This document shows, piece after piece, positions 1 through 8,424 of a DNA stretch of 64,000 bases (position 1 is the stretch's first letter; every line of letters begins with the position of its first letter). The stretch covers positions 744,001-808,000 of the forward strand of contig OY723253.1 of NCBI GenBank assembly GCA_963210315.1. The letters are read 5' to 3'. Made by a program: the position numbers and the translations under genes. The DNA is from Rhynchopus euleeides. Lineage: Eukaryota; Euglenozoa; Diplonemea; Diplonemida; Diplonemidae. The notes beneath the pieces are model-generated. The model did no database searches. It had not been told where the DNA came from and saw nothing but the letters and a program-made list of their open reading frames with translations.

Positions 1-949
1 CACCACCGCCGGTAGGCCCCTGTGAGGATGCCTGCTGGTCGCGCACTGCACGCGTCACACTTTCAGCCTCAGCCCGCGAAATCGGACAAGCGCCGTTGCT
101 GCCGGGGGTGTACGCTGCACGGGGCACCGTGAAGAGCAACATGCTCTTCTGCTTCGGTTCACGCTTTGGAGGCATGTGTGTGCGTGTCCCTGCAAACTGG
201 GGGAAAGTGCGTGAGGACAGCGGGAAGATCAACGAAAACAACAAGGCGAGGCGGCAACGGAGAGGGACATGGAGAGGGGGGGGGGCGGGGGCGAGCGCGT
301 GACTAGCATCTGGAGTCTCTCAAGGCCGAACGAGACATATTTCGAGATACCACCCCAAACTCACACGCCACGGTTGTCGGGAGACTGACGACGTTGTCGT
401 CTGTAAGTCCGCCCCAACCCCCTCACTTACGAATTCCAACGGAGATTTGGAATTCACGGGCCCCGAACATTGTTCCGTGTAGTACCATGCAAGGAGCGTT
501 CCGGTAGAAGTAAAGGTAGAACCTGCTGCGCTAGCCCACATAAGCAGCCTCAGTACGGCAAGGCGCGCAGACAGAAGCTGAGACCACCGGGCTCCCTCCA
601 GATGTAAATTCGTGAATCAGTGCCCGGAAAATTCAGGGAAATCGTACTCCTTTCGCTTTAGTGTAGTACACCCTGCAGAAACTGTGGGAGAACAGTTCCG
701 GACTGTTGAGGCCCTGTGGTGTTAATCCTGCAGCTTCAGTCGTACGATTTCCTTGGTTCCTTCGCGACTTCGTCGCGAAGGAACTCGTAAAAAAAAAAAA
801 AAAACGCCAAGTCCACTATCCCAACCGTAAAATAGGTGGACCGTAAAAATGTTCCAAGTTCCGGAAAAATCCCATTTGTTCCATCTTTTTTACGTTCCAA
901 CTATAGTACGGTTCACCTTTATTACGGTCCACAATATTTCCGTTTACGG
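1..949. mobile_element. TA-flanked TIR transposon, copy A (left end not defined)
   Basis: The right end reads TTTCCGTTTACGG followed by TA at 950-951, the same end as the complete copy at 1420-2221. From about 477 to 949 it matches 1741-2221 closely. No left TIR is visible, so the copy is either cut by the window edge or truncated. No transposase is seen; a 73-aa minus-strand frame at 320-541 is not recognisable. The segment at 836-900 carries GGTGGACCGTAAAAA-type subrepeats. Confidence 0.5.
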
Positions 950-951
950 TA

Positions 952-1417
952 CTTGCATGTCAACTATTATGCATGTATAATACATGTATATGCCTGAAAT
1001 ATACATGTAAAATACATGTATATCAAGTAAAAATACATGTATAATACTTGCATGTCAACTATTATACATGTATTTTTACTTGATATACATGTATTTTACA
1101 TGTATATTTCAGGCATTTACATGTATTTTACATGTATAATACTTGTCATGCAAGTATTATACATGTAAAATACTTGCATGCAAGTAAAATACATGTATTT
1201 TACTTGCATGCAAGTATTTTACTTGTCATGCAAGTATTATACATGTATTTTACTTGTCATGCAAGTATTTTACATGTATAATACTTGCATGACAAGTATT
1301 ATACATGTAAAATACATGTAAATGCCTGAAATATACATGTAAAATACATGTATATCAAGTAAAAATACAAGTATAATAGTTGACATGCAAGTATTATACT
1401 TGTATTTTTACTTGATA
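952..1417. repeat. ACATGTA / CTTGCATG palindromic repeat array
   Basis: This AT-rich stretch is built almost entirely of short units such as ATACATGTA, AAATACTTGCATG and GACAAGTATT in both orientations, so most of it is self-complementary. The two halves mirror each other (ATATCAAGTAAAAATACATG near 1020 against its complement near 1065). It separates transposon copies A and B. The same family recurs at 2224-2345, 49535-49905, 51840-52200, 56995-57080 and 57413-57490. Confidence 0.75.
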
Positions 1418-1419
1418 TA

Positions 1420-2221
1420 CCGTAAACGGAAAAAGGGTGGACCGTAAAAATGTTCCAAGTTCCCAAAAAAAGGCCAAACGTTCCATCTTTTTTACGGTCC
1501 ACCATTTATTGGGACTGAATATGGAAAAGACAATGCGTTTTTCGCCCGCGGGCTGGTGGGTTGCGGGGCGCGGACTGCGGCCTCCACGCCGCAGACACCC
1601 ACACGTAGGCCTCCCGACCTCCCAGCTTTGGACCCTCCCTCCACCACCGCAACCAACACCAGCAAGAGAAGCAAGTCCTCCCTGCGTGTGGAAAAGGCAC
1701 GATCTCACCTCGAGACTCACCCACCACCACACCTCGAGAAGTGTAGTACCATGCAAGGAGCATTCCGGTAGAAGTAAAAGTAGAACCTGCTGCACGAGCC
1801 CACAAAAGCAGCCACAGTACGGCAGGGCGCGCAGACAGAAGCTGAGACCACCGGGCTCCCTCCAGATGTAAATTCGTGAATCAGTGCCCGAAAAATTCAG
1901 GGAAATCGTACTCCTTTAGTGTAGTACACCCTGCAGTAACTGTGGGAGAACAGTTCCCGGACGATGGTGAGTGCACACTCTGTGCTGAGGCCCTGTGGTG
2001 TTAATCCTGCAGCTTCAGCCGTACGATTTCCTTGGTTCCTTCGCGACTTCGTCGCGAAGGAACTCGTAAAAAAAACCGCCAAGTCCACGATCCCAACCGT
2101 AAAATAGGTGGACCGTAAAAATGTTCCAAGTTCCGGAAAAATCCCATTTGTTCCATCTTTTTTACGGTCCACCTATAGTACGGTTCACCTTTATTACGGT
2201 CCACAATATTTCCGTTTACGG
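1420..2221. mobile_element. TA-flanked TIR transposon, copy B (complete, non-autonomous)
   Basis: An 802-bp element starts CCGTAAACGGAAA (1420-1432) and ends with its exact complement TTTCCGTTTACGG (2209-2221). TA lies on both sides (1418-1419, 2222-2223), consistent with a TA target-site duplication. Both ends carry further inverted copies of GGTGGACCGTAA. The outside DNA on both sides is the ACATGTA array. About 480 bp (1741-2221) repeats copy A. TA duplications suggest a Tc1/mariner-like mobilising enzyme, but none is encoded here, so this is inference. Confidence 0.65.
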
Positions 2222-2223
2222 TA

Positions 2224-2380
2224 CATGTATTTTACATGTATATTTCAGGCATATACAAGTATTATACATGTATAATAGTTGACATGCAAGTATTATACAT
2301 GTATAATACATGTATATACTTGTAGTTATACATGTAAAATTTACAAGATCCCACCGTGGGGGGGGGGGGGGGGGGGGGGG
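2224..2380. repeat. ACATGTA array ending in a long G tract
   Basis: The array continues to about 2340, then passes through TTACAAGATCCCACCGTG into a run of about 22 G. A near-identical junction occurs in reverse orientation at 49515-49548 on the far side of the gene block. The 180 bp after the G tract is GC-rich and holds nothing recognisable. Confidence 0.6.
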
Positions 2381-2559
2381 CTGGCGTGCAGGGTGCAGGC
2401 AGCGCGCGCAAATGCGACCTGTTTCCGGGTGCCCGCGCGCTCCCGGCGACCGTGCACCCTGGGTGCACGGGTTTGGGCTGAATCTGGGTGACGTACGAGT
2501 AGGGCTCCCACCCTGAAAATGGGCTATCTGCAGTCACTCCAGTGACCTGACATCACCTG

Positions 2560-3665
2560 AAAGTGACCCAAAAGTGCGGAATCTTCGACTCGCGGAATCG
2601 CGATTGACCCCTTCCATTGCACTCTTTGGGCTCTGTGCGGATCGTAGTGGGGTCACACTGTGGGTCTAGGTGCCAAGCTTCACCCATGAAATGTGGGTCT
2701 AGTTCAGGGGCTGGTCATAGGAGACTGTGATGGGAGGCCGAGAGTCAGCCAGCCCACCCACCCAGCGGGACCCCCTCCTCGGGTGTTCCGAAACCCCGTT
2801 CTTTTGAATATTTGGAATCTGTGCGCATCGTAGTGGGGTCACTTCGTAGGTCGAGGTGACAAGCTTTGTCCATGAAATGTGGCTCTGGTTCAGGGGCTGG
2901 TCATGGGTGAAGGTGACTGGGAGTAACACACCATGCCACCCCACCCAGCCACCCACCCAGCGGGACCCCCTCCTCAGGTGTTCCAAAACCCCGTTCTTTT
3001 GAACGTTTGAAACTTTTGCGGATCGTAGTGGGTCATTTTATAGGTCTATGTGACAAACATCGTCCATGAAATGTGACTCTGGTTCAGGGGCTGGTCCGAA
3101 GAGAAAGTGACTGAGGTAGCCACACGGCCGAGAGGGGGGCCGAGAGTCAGCCAGCCCACCCACCCAGCGGGACCCCCTCCACGAGTGTTCCAAAACCCCG
3201 TTCTTTTGAACGTTTGAAACTTTTGCGGATCGTAGTGGGGTCACACTGTGGGTCTAGGTGCCCAGCTTCACCCATGAAAAAGCGGTCTGGTTCAGGGGCT
3301 GGTTATGGGTGAAGGGTGGCTGGGTGACACACACCATGACACCCCACCCCACCCAGCGGGACCCCCTCATCGGGTATTCCAAAACCCCTTTCTTTTGAAC
3401 GTTTGGAATTTATGCGGATCACAGTGGGGTCACTTTGATGGTGTGTGAGCCAAGTATCACCCATGAAACACGGGTCTGGTTCAGGGACTGGTCGTGGGAG
3501 AAGGTGGCTGGGAGGCAGCCAGTCCACTACACCCCACCCCACCCAGCGGGACCCCCCCCTCGGATTTTCCAAAAACCCGTTCTTTTGAACGTTTGGAATC
3601 TGTGAGGATCGCGATGGGGTCATTTTGGCCATGGGGTGCCCATTTACACCTATTACTGGGGAACA
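2560..3665. repeat. Satellite array, unit about 190-207 bp
   Basis: The anchor CAGCGGGACCCCCTC recurs near 2763, 2958, 3165, 3353 and 3543. Each is followed by CCCCGTTCTTTTGAA, then TGCGGATCGTAGTGGGG-like sequence and GGTTCAGGGGCTGGT. Spacing is 188 to 207 bp, giving about five and a half units. Single or partial units occur at 6960-7190 (inverted), 52360-52440, 54790-54905 and around 55520-56600. Open frames of about 90-110 aa through the array come from the repeat, not from genes. Confidence 0.8.
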
Positions 3666-3758
3666 TCAATTGGGTGAAAGTACCACCTCCTGACCCCCCC
3701 CCCATCCCGAGTCGGGAGGGGGGTCGGGTAGGGCCACGGTGCGCTAGTGTTGGCAACC

Positions 3759-3980
3759 ACTAGTGGAGTCGACAACTGAAACCTCGACAACTGACTGGGT
3801 TGTTGACGACAAGTGCCAGTTGTCGACTCGACAACTGGCACTTGTCGACTCGACAACTCTATACACTGTACTGCAGGAAGAACGCCCAAGTATGAAGGGG
3901 AAAACGCACAGTTGGGTGTGTGCTTGGGATATGAGGTGTGGTGGCATATCAGCGCTGGACTTTGTTGCGAATTTCCTTGT
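3759..3980 (+). repeat. Left terminal inverted repeat of the two-gene element
   Basis: Starts ACTAGTGGAGTCGACAAC and ends in GAATTTCCTTGT. It pairs with 6046-6267. Mismatches concentrate in the outer 70 bp, where GTCGAC subrepeats differ in arrangement. Confidence 0.8.
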
Positions 3981-4209
3981 GCCGTTTCTCCCTCCCACAA
4001 CCCACATCACCAGGGTCTTGCAAGCCCTGACCAGATTACCTCCATTGGGGGTCTTCGCTACGGGGTGGTCGTCAGTGCATTTTGGTGCATTTCCTGTTGA
4101 ATTGGTTGAAAACTGAAGAAGTTTGTCGAAGTTTGTCGACCAGCAAAGACCCCCATTGTTGAATAGATACACACACGCCAACAGACACACACACACACAG
4201 CTATCAATC

Positions 4210-5232
4210 ATGCCTGCCTCTGCCAAAACCACGGCGAAGAGAAGCAGAACGGAGGAAACCGCCCCGAGCTCGGCCCCCCCGACGAAGCAGCCCGCCACTC
4301 AGCCGGGCTTTATTCAACTTTTTGTTGAATACTACGTCGAGCCGGAGGAGGGGGGGCGGCTGTCGAACACAGCCCTGAAGGCACTGATCGGGAAGATCAC
4401 GGGCAAGCCCATAAAGGGCAACGACGGGACCGTGAGCGCGGCGATGGGGGCCAGGTACAAGGAGTACCAGGGGGGGACGGTGTCGGAGAAGTCGGCGAAG
4501 GAGGCGCAGCTGGAGAGGTACTCCATCCGCACCAAGGGGGGGACGGATACGGAGTTCATTGGTGTGAGGATCACACCATCTCCATCAGCCTCCGCCAAGT
4601 CCAAGGCGAAACTGGAGCAGATGCAGAAGCTGCACCCGCACGCCGCCCTCACCTCGGGCGTAAAGATGTCCCGGCTCTACGCCGCAGAGGTGAAGCTGGC
4701 TGCCCCCCAGAAGACGAAGGCATCCTCGAAGGCAGACAAGATCTTTCCTCAATACTCAGGAAGGAAGAGAGACGTGTCGTCGTTGCAGGGAGCAGCCAAC
4801 ACCTTTGCTCCAAGAACCGTCGGGGGATTCTACGAGTTCATCGTGGAATCTGGGCTGTCGACGGTACAGAAGGTGACCCAGAATGGGCACATTCTGCGCC
4901 TCACCCTGCGGAGGCTGCGCGCAACGCAGGACTTGGAGGCGAAGGAGTACGAGGTGGACCTGCACATCCCCTCCAAGTACCTGCTGGACCCGGGTCACGC
5001 TGCGCAGGTCAAGGACCGTGAGGGGATCGTCGTTGTGAGGCAGCTGCTGGTGGATTCTGGCGGCGAACAGTCGATACAGGCAACGACTGACACCGGCAAG
5101 TTTACAGACTTGCTGGATGGCGACGAAGATGAAGAAGAGGAACTGGACGATGAGGCAAGTGAGACTGCCCCCCCACCTAGCCCAAGCCAATCTAACTCAG
5201 GCCCAACGCAGGTGGATGTGGATGACATTTGA
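4210..5232 (+). CDS. Unknown 340-aa protein of the TIR element (ORF1), acidic C-terminus
   Basis: The first in-frame ATG is at 4210 in the context ATCAATCATG; an upstream extension has no ATG. The protein begins with a basic Ser/Thr/Pro-rich stretch (about residues 1-30). It continues with a globular-looking region (about 35-150, from FIQLFVEYYVEPEEGG), a Lys-rich linker, a second folded region (about 195-300, around GGFYEFIVESG and LRLTLRRLRATQDLEAKEYE), and ends in an Asp/Glu tail (about 305-320) with PPPSPSQS. I recognise no family. The basic start and acidic tail would suit a nuclear DNA- or protein-binding role, which is inference. It is followed without a gap by the zinc-finger gene, so the two may be translated from one transcript. 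Confidence 0.7.
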   Translation: MPASAKTTAKRSRTEETAPSSAPPTKQPATQPGFIQLFVEYYVEPEEGGRLSNTALKALIGKITGKPIKGNDGTVSAAMGARYKEYQGGTVSEKSAKEAQLERYSIRTKGGTDTEFIGVRITPSPSASAKSKAKLEQMQKLHPHAALTSGVKMSRLYAAEVKLAAPQKTKASSKADKIFPQYSGRKRDVSSLQGAANTFAPRTVGGFYEFIVESGLSTVQKVTQNGHILRLTLRRLRATQDLEAKEYEVDLHIPSKYLLDPGHAAQVKDREGIVVVRQLLVDSGGEQSIQATTDTGKFTDLLDGDEDEEEELDDEASETAPPPSPSQSNSGPTQVDVDDI

Positions 5233-6038
5233 TGATCCAGTGTGAGTGTGGAAGCGTCAACGTATATGAAAGCACGTATGTGCACAGCCTGACGCACTGG
5301 TTTGATTCCATAGATGCGCACTGTCTCTCCCTCAGTGATGAAGCTTTGGAAGCTGGCAACGGTCGAAGCAAGATCTACTCAGCCTGTGCCTCGGAAAGGA
5401 CTATGGAGCGCGACCTCATTCTTTTCGAGATCCAACAACTTCAAAGTTGGGGCGAGAATGGGCTTTGGGGGGGTTCAGGACATACTCCGAAGTTAATGAC
5501 CGCCGTTGGGGCATTCAATGTGTGTTCATGTGTTGTTGCGGGCAGCTGGGAAAAGGCAACAGGATCTCTCTACCGAAGACTTGAGTCTGCTGGGCTGGCG
5601 GACCACGTCAAAGAGAGAGGTCAGAGCGGGTGTGTCTTTTGGATTGATCCGAAAAAACCACCGAAAACCATACTGAACGTGTGTGTGTGTGGCAAGGAAC
5701 CTTGGGGTGTGCCTCCCACCCCTACTCAAGAAGAAACCCAGTCTCTCCCGGAGGAGGTTCATGAATTTCGATGCATTATTTGTGACTACTCCTCAGCAAA
5801 GAAAACGTCTCTGTTTGCACACTACGATGCAAAGCACAGACCAGGGAGCAATGTCCCTTGCTCGTCATGCACAATCGAATGCAAAATATGTCACACAACA
5901 ATAAGATTGAAGGGACAAAGCCAGCACTACCTGGCCCACCACCCCCGCTCTCTCACAACAAAACGTTGCTTACTTTGCTTTGAGACCTTCCGTAGTGTCC
6001 GTGAACGCGATCTCCACATGAAGACTGACCATCCTTGA
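5232..6038 (+). CDS. C2H2 zinc-finger protein of the TIR element (ORF2)
   Basis: The ATG at 5232 overlaps the TGA of ORF1 (TGATG), a typical reinitiation arrangement. The 268-aa product has an N-terminal half of unknown fold (starting MIQCECGSVNVYE) and three C-terminal C2H2 fingers: CIIC with HYDAKH, CKIC with HYLAHH, and CLLC with HMKTDH. It ends 8 bp before the right TIR, so the gene is confined to the element. A role in recognising element ends or target DNA is plausible but unproven. The DNA of its first codons contains GTGTGGAAGCGTCAACG, a motif shared with the retroelement at 58-63 kb. Confidence 0.75.
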   Translation: MIQCECGSVNVYESTYVHSLTHWFDSIDAHCLSLSDEALEAGNGRSKIYSACASERTMERDLILFEIQQLQSWGENGLWGGSGHTPKLMTAVGAFNVCSCVVAGSWEKATGSLYRRLESAGLADHVKERGQSGCVFWIDPKKPPKTILNVCVCGKEPWGVPPTPTQEETQSLPEEVHEFRCIICDYSSAKKTSLFAHYDAKHRPGSNVPCSSCTIECKICHTTIRLKGQSQHYLAHHPRSLTTKRCLLCFETFRSVRERDLHMKTDHP

Positions 6039-6045
6039 GAAGGGG

Positions 6046-6267
6046 ACAAGGAAATTCGCAACAAAGTCCAGCGCTGATATGCCACCACACCTCATATCCC
6101 AAGCACACACCCAACTGTGCGTTTTTCCCTTCATATTTGGGCGTTCTTCCTGCAGTACAGTGTATAGAGTTGTCGAGTCGACAACTGCCAGTTGTCGACT
6201 CGACAAGTGCCAGTTGTCGAGTCGACAACTGGCAGTTGTCGAGTTTGAGGTTGTCGACTCCACTAGT
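6046..6267 (-). repeat. Right terminal inverted repeat of the two-gene element
   Basis: Inverted copy of 3759-3980, ending GTCGACTCCACTAGT. Another ACTAGT occurs 20 bp outside, at about 6286. Confidence 0.8.
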
Positions 6268-6333
6268 TGAGGTCACTCGTAACTACCAAACTAGTGCACC
6301 GTGGGGGGGGGTACCCCCCCCCATACCCCCCCT

Positions 6334-7436
6334 CGTGACCCCCCCCCCCCTAGGGCTATGATGGGAAGGAAACGTGGAAACGTTTCCGTTTCCGTTCCCG
6401 TTCCCGTTTCCGTTTCCATATTTTCGATTTCGGGAAGGAAACGCGTTTCCTTCCGAAGGAAACGCCTGTGTATTTTGCACTGGAAAAGTTATCAGCACAC
6501 GCCAGCACGAACAAAGGGCCACCACACCGAAGGAACAGGCCACCCAAACCCGCCCCCAAGACTTCGAAGAAGCGCGGCTTCAGTGTGGACCGGTCCGGAG
6601 ATCCTGTCAGACCAGGGGAAGTCCACGCGACTGTGGTAAACGTGTGTTGTTTCCCCTGCTTCCCCAGTGCAAAGAGGGCGTTTCCTCAAAATAAGGAAAC
6701 GTTTCCGTTTCCGTATCCGTTTCCGTTTCCTTATTTTCGATTTTTCGATGGAAACGCGTTTCCTTCCCATCATAGCCCTACTGGGGGGGCTAAATAGAAG
6801 GGGGGGGTCAAATACAAGGGGGGGGGCCTATTAGAAGGGGGGGGTCTGAAAATTCGAAATCCATAAAATTTTTCGCCGAATACAAGGGGGGGGGGGGGCT
6901 TGTATTCGGCGGAAGCCGAATTTCAGCCAAATTTCAAATTTTCAACCGGTTTTTCCAGTCATAACAGGCACCCCATGGTCAAAATGACCCCACTGCGGTC
7001 CGCACGGAATCCGAACATTCAAAGGAACGGGTTTTTGGACACCAGTGTGGGGGTCCTCGCAGGTTGCTGACTCCCGGGAATATCCTCCCATTATCAGGAC
7101 CCAAACCAGACCCACATTTCATCTGTGATACTTGGCACCTCCACCCACAAAATGACCCCACCACGATCCGCACGGATTCCGAATAGTGCAATGGAAGGCG
7201 AAAATCGCGATTCCACGAGGTGACCTGGGGCAAAATTCACCAAAATTTGGAAAATTCGGCTTCCGCCGAATACAAGCCCCCCCCCCTTGTATTTGACCCC
7301 CCCCTTCTATTTGGCCACCCACTGCAAAAATTGGCTAAAATTTTGGGCCCTCGAAAACCCCCAAAAAAACTCGATCCTACGCCGAATACAAGGGGGGGGG
7401 GCTTCTATTTAGCCCCCCCCAGTAGGGGGGGGTCAC
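6334..7436. mobile_element. G-tract TIR element (host of a nested MITE)
   Basis: The left end GTGACCCC...CCTA plus, after the MITE, CTGGGGGGGCTAAATAG (6781 onward) is the inverted match of 7402-7436, which reads CTATTTAGCCCCCCCCAGTA then GGGGGGGGTCAC. Inside are more poly-G/poly-C units tied to GCCGAATACAAG and an inverted copy of the satellite unit (6960-7190). There is no coding sequence. The long homopolymers make exact ends uncertain. Confidence 0.5.
6351..6780. mobile_element. MITE with TA duplication, nested in a TIR
   Basis: The element body (6353-6778) starts GGGCTATGATGGGAAGG and ends with the inverse CCTTCCCATCATAGCCC, flanked by TA at 6351-6352 and 6779-6780. Next to each end are GTTTCC-type tandem units (6374-6420, 6700-6730) and GAAACGCGTTTCCTTCC palindromes. 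The centre (6465-6680) is unique and carries no gene. The intact sister TIR at 7402-7436 shows what the empty site looked like. Confidence 0.7.
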
Positions 7437-8113
7437 TGGGGGGGACAAACCCCAAAATTCCACTTTCCCTCGGAGGGCATTTTTGGGTCAAAAAAATATG
7501 AAAAACCGGTCCAGAATGTGTCGGAACCCGGATATACCCCCACTACAACATGATCTGTGGCCTTGTTACCCTCTCAGACCCCATCCTAATTTTCCGTCCC
7601 AGAACTTGTACCTAGCCCACCCCCCGTGAGCAAGGTCTCATCGCGATCAACATGCAATGGGCCAAGAATAGCTCTGTTTCACCCTTCAAAGCTGCCGAGA
7701 AGTTCCTGTGGAGTCGATCGGAACAGCGGTGCAAGCCCTGATGTGAGATGGCGGCGCCGCAGGTCGCAGATCTCGCACAGGAAGGTACGTACCGGTTGTT
7801 GTACCGGAAGCACACCGTGGTGAAGGTGCAGAGTGGCCCGGTTGCCCGTGTACGAACACGTACCCCACTGCAGCGCTCGTACTCTCGTGCTGACGTGAGC
7901 CGAGGTCGGTGTGGATCGACCTCAAACAGGTGTGGAGCACGACTGGCTGGGGGGTCTCCTCTCGTCAATGGTAGTACAGCTGATCAGCCGCTTTCGAGGT
8001 GTACAGCCTCAACAGTGACTGCACTCGCACAGCTCAACACAAGCGGAATAGTGAATGAAACTGAGGGGGGAAATCCTCCTGACCCTCGGCAGAGGATGTG
8101 TGCGCATTTGTGA
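7437..8113. other. Stretch without a recognisable gene
   Basis: After the G-tract element comes about 170 bp of A/T- and G-tract-rich sequence, then GC-balanced sequence (7610-8110) with short open frames on both strands (up to 121 aa), none recognisable. It may belong to the same broken gene as the fragment that follows. Confidence 0.4.
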
Positions 8114-8353
8114 AGCGACCGCGTCCCCAAACAACTGCTCAGGAAGCGTTCCCGGAGATACCGGGCCCACAAACAGGGCGAGACACGCGGCTTCCAGGGA
8201 AGGAAACGGAGTGCTGAATTGATGGATCTCGCCGAGGAGAGCGGGCTCCACCAGTATGAATTCACCATCCTTGAGCTCCAGAAGAACCTCCTGGGCGATA
8301 TGCATGCGGAACTGGATACAATGCCTCTTCCCAGTGGTTGTGGTCAAAAATGA
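8114..8353 (+). pseudogene. Unknown gene fragment, 79 codons
   Basis: The frame opens after a TGA at 8111 and runs to a TGA at 8351. The predicted peptide looks like real protein: a very basic start (KQLLRKRSRRYRAHKQGE) and an acidic/amphipathic helix-like end (DLAEESGLHQYEFTILELQ). There is no ATG at the beginning and no continuation. The TIR element starting at 8425 lies just downstream. I read it as a remnant, but an exon of an unannotated gene cannot be excluded. Confidence 0.3.
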
Positions 8354-8424
8354 CGAAGCTACGCTACTTCCCTGAGGTACAAGTTCTGGTACAAAAATTA
8401 AAATGGGCGAAAAATGCCTTCTTG

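Larger units (their letters stand above)
3759..6267 (+). mobile_element. 2.5-kb TIR element with two genes and no recognisable transposase
   Basis: A 222-bp left TIR (3759-3980) and a 222-bp right TIR (6046-6267) are nearly perfect inverted copies. The outer parts contain alternating CAGTTGTCGACTCGACAACTG palindromes split into shorter units; the inner part is unique sequence. Both ends carry the palindrome ACTAGT, which is either part of the TIR or a 6-bp target duplication. Two plus-strand genes fill the interior, the second starting in the stop codon of the first. No DDE, hAT, MULE or tyrosine-recombinase motif is visible. It could be a non-autonomous element or an unclassified transposon. 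Confidence 0.75.

Noticed and set aside
4123..4209. N-terminal extension of ORF1 of the TIR element
   Set aside because: It would start at TTG and reads as low-complexity His/Thr from ACACAC leader sequence.
3763..4298. Long minus-strand frame of 184 codons over the left TIR
   Set aside because: It crosses the TIR palindromes and the leader of ORF1; repeated VDSTSGT-type peptides reflect the repeat.
5229..5231. TTG as start of the zinc-finger gene
   Set aside because: The ATG at 5232, overlapping the previous stop, is the normal choice; TTG is not expected to initiate here.
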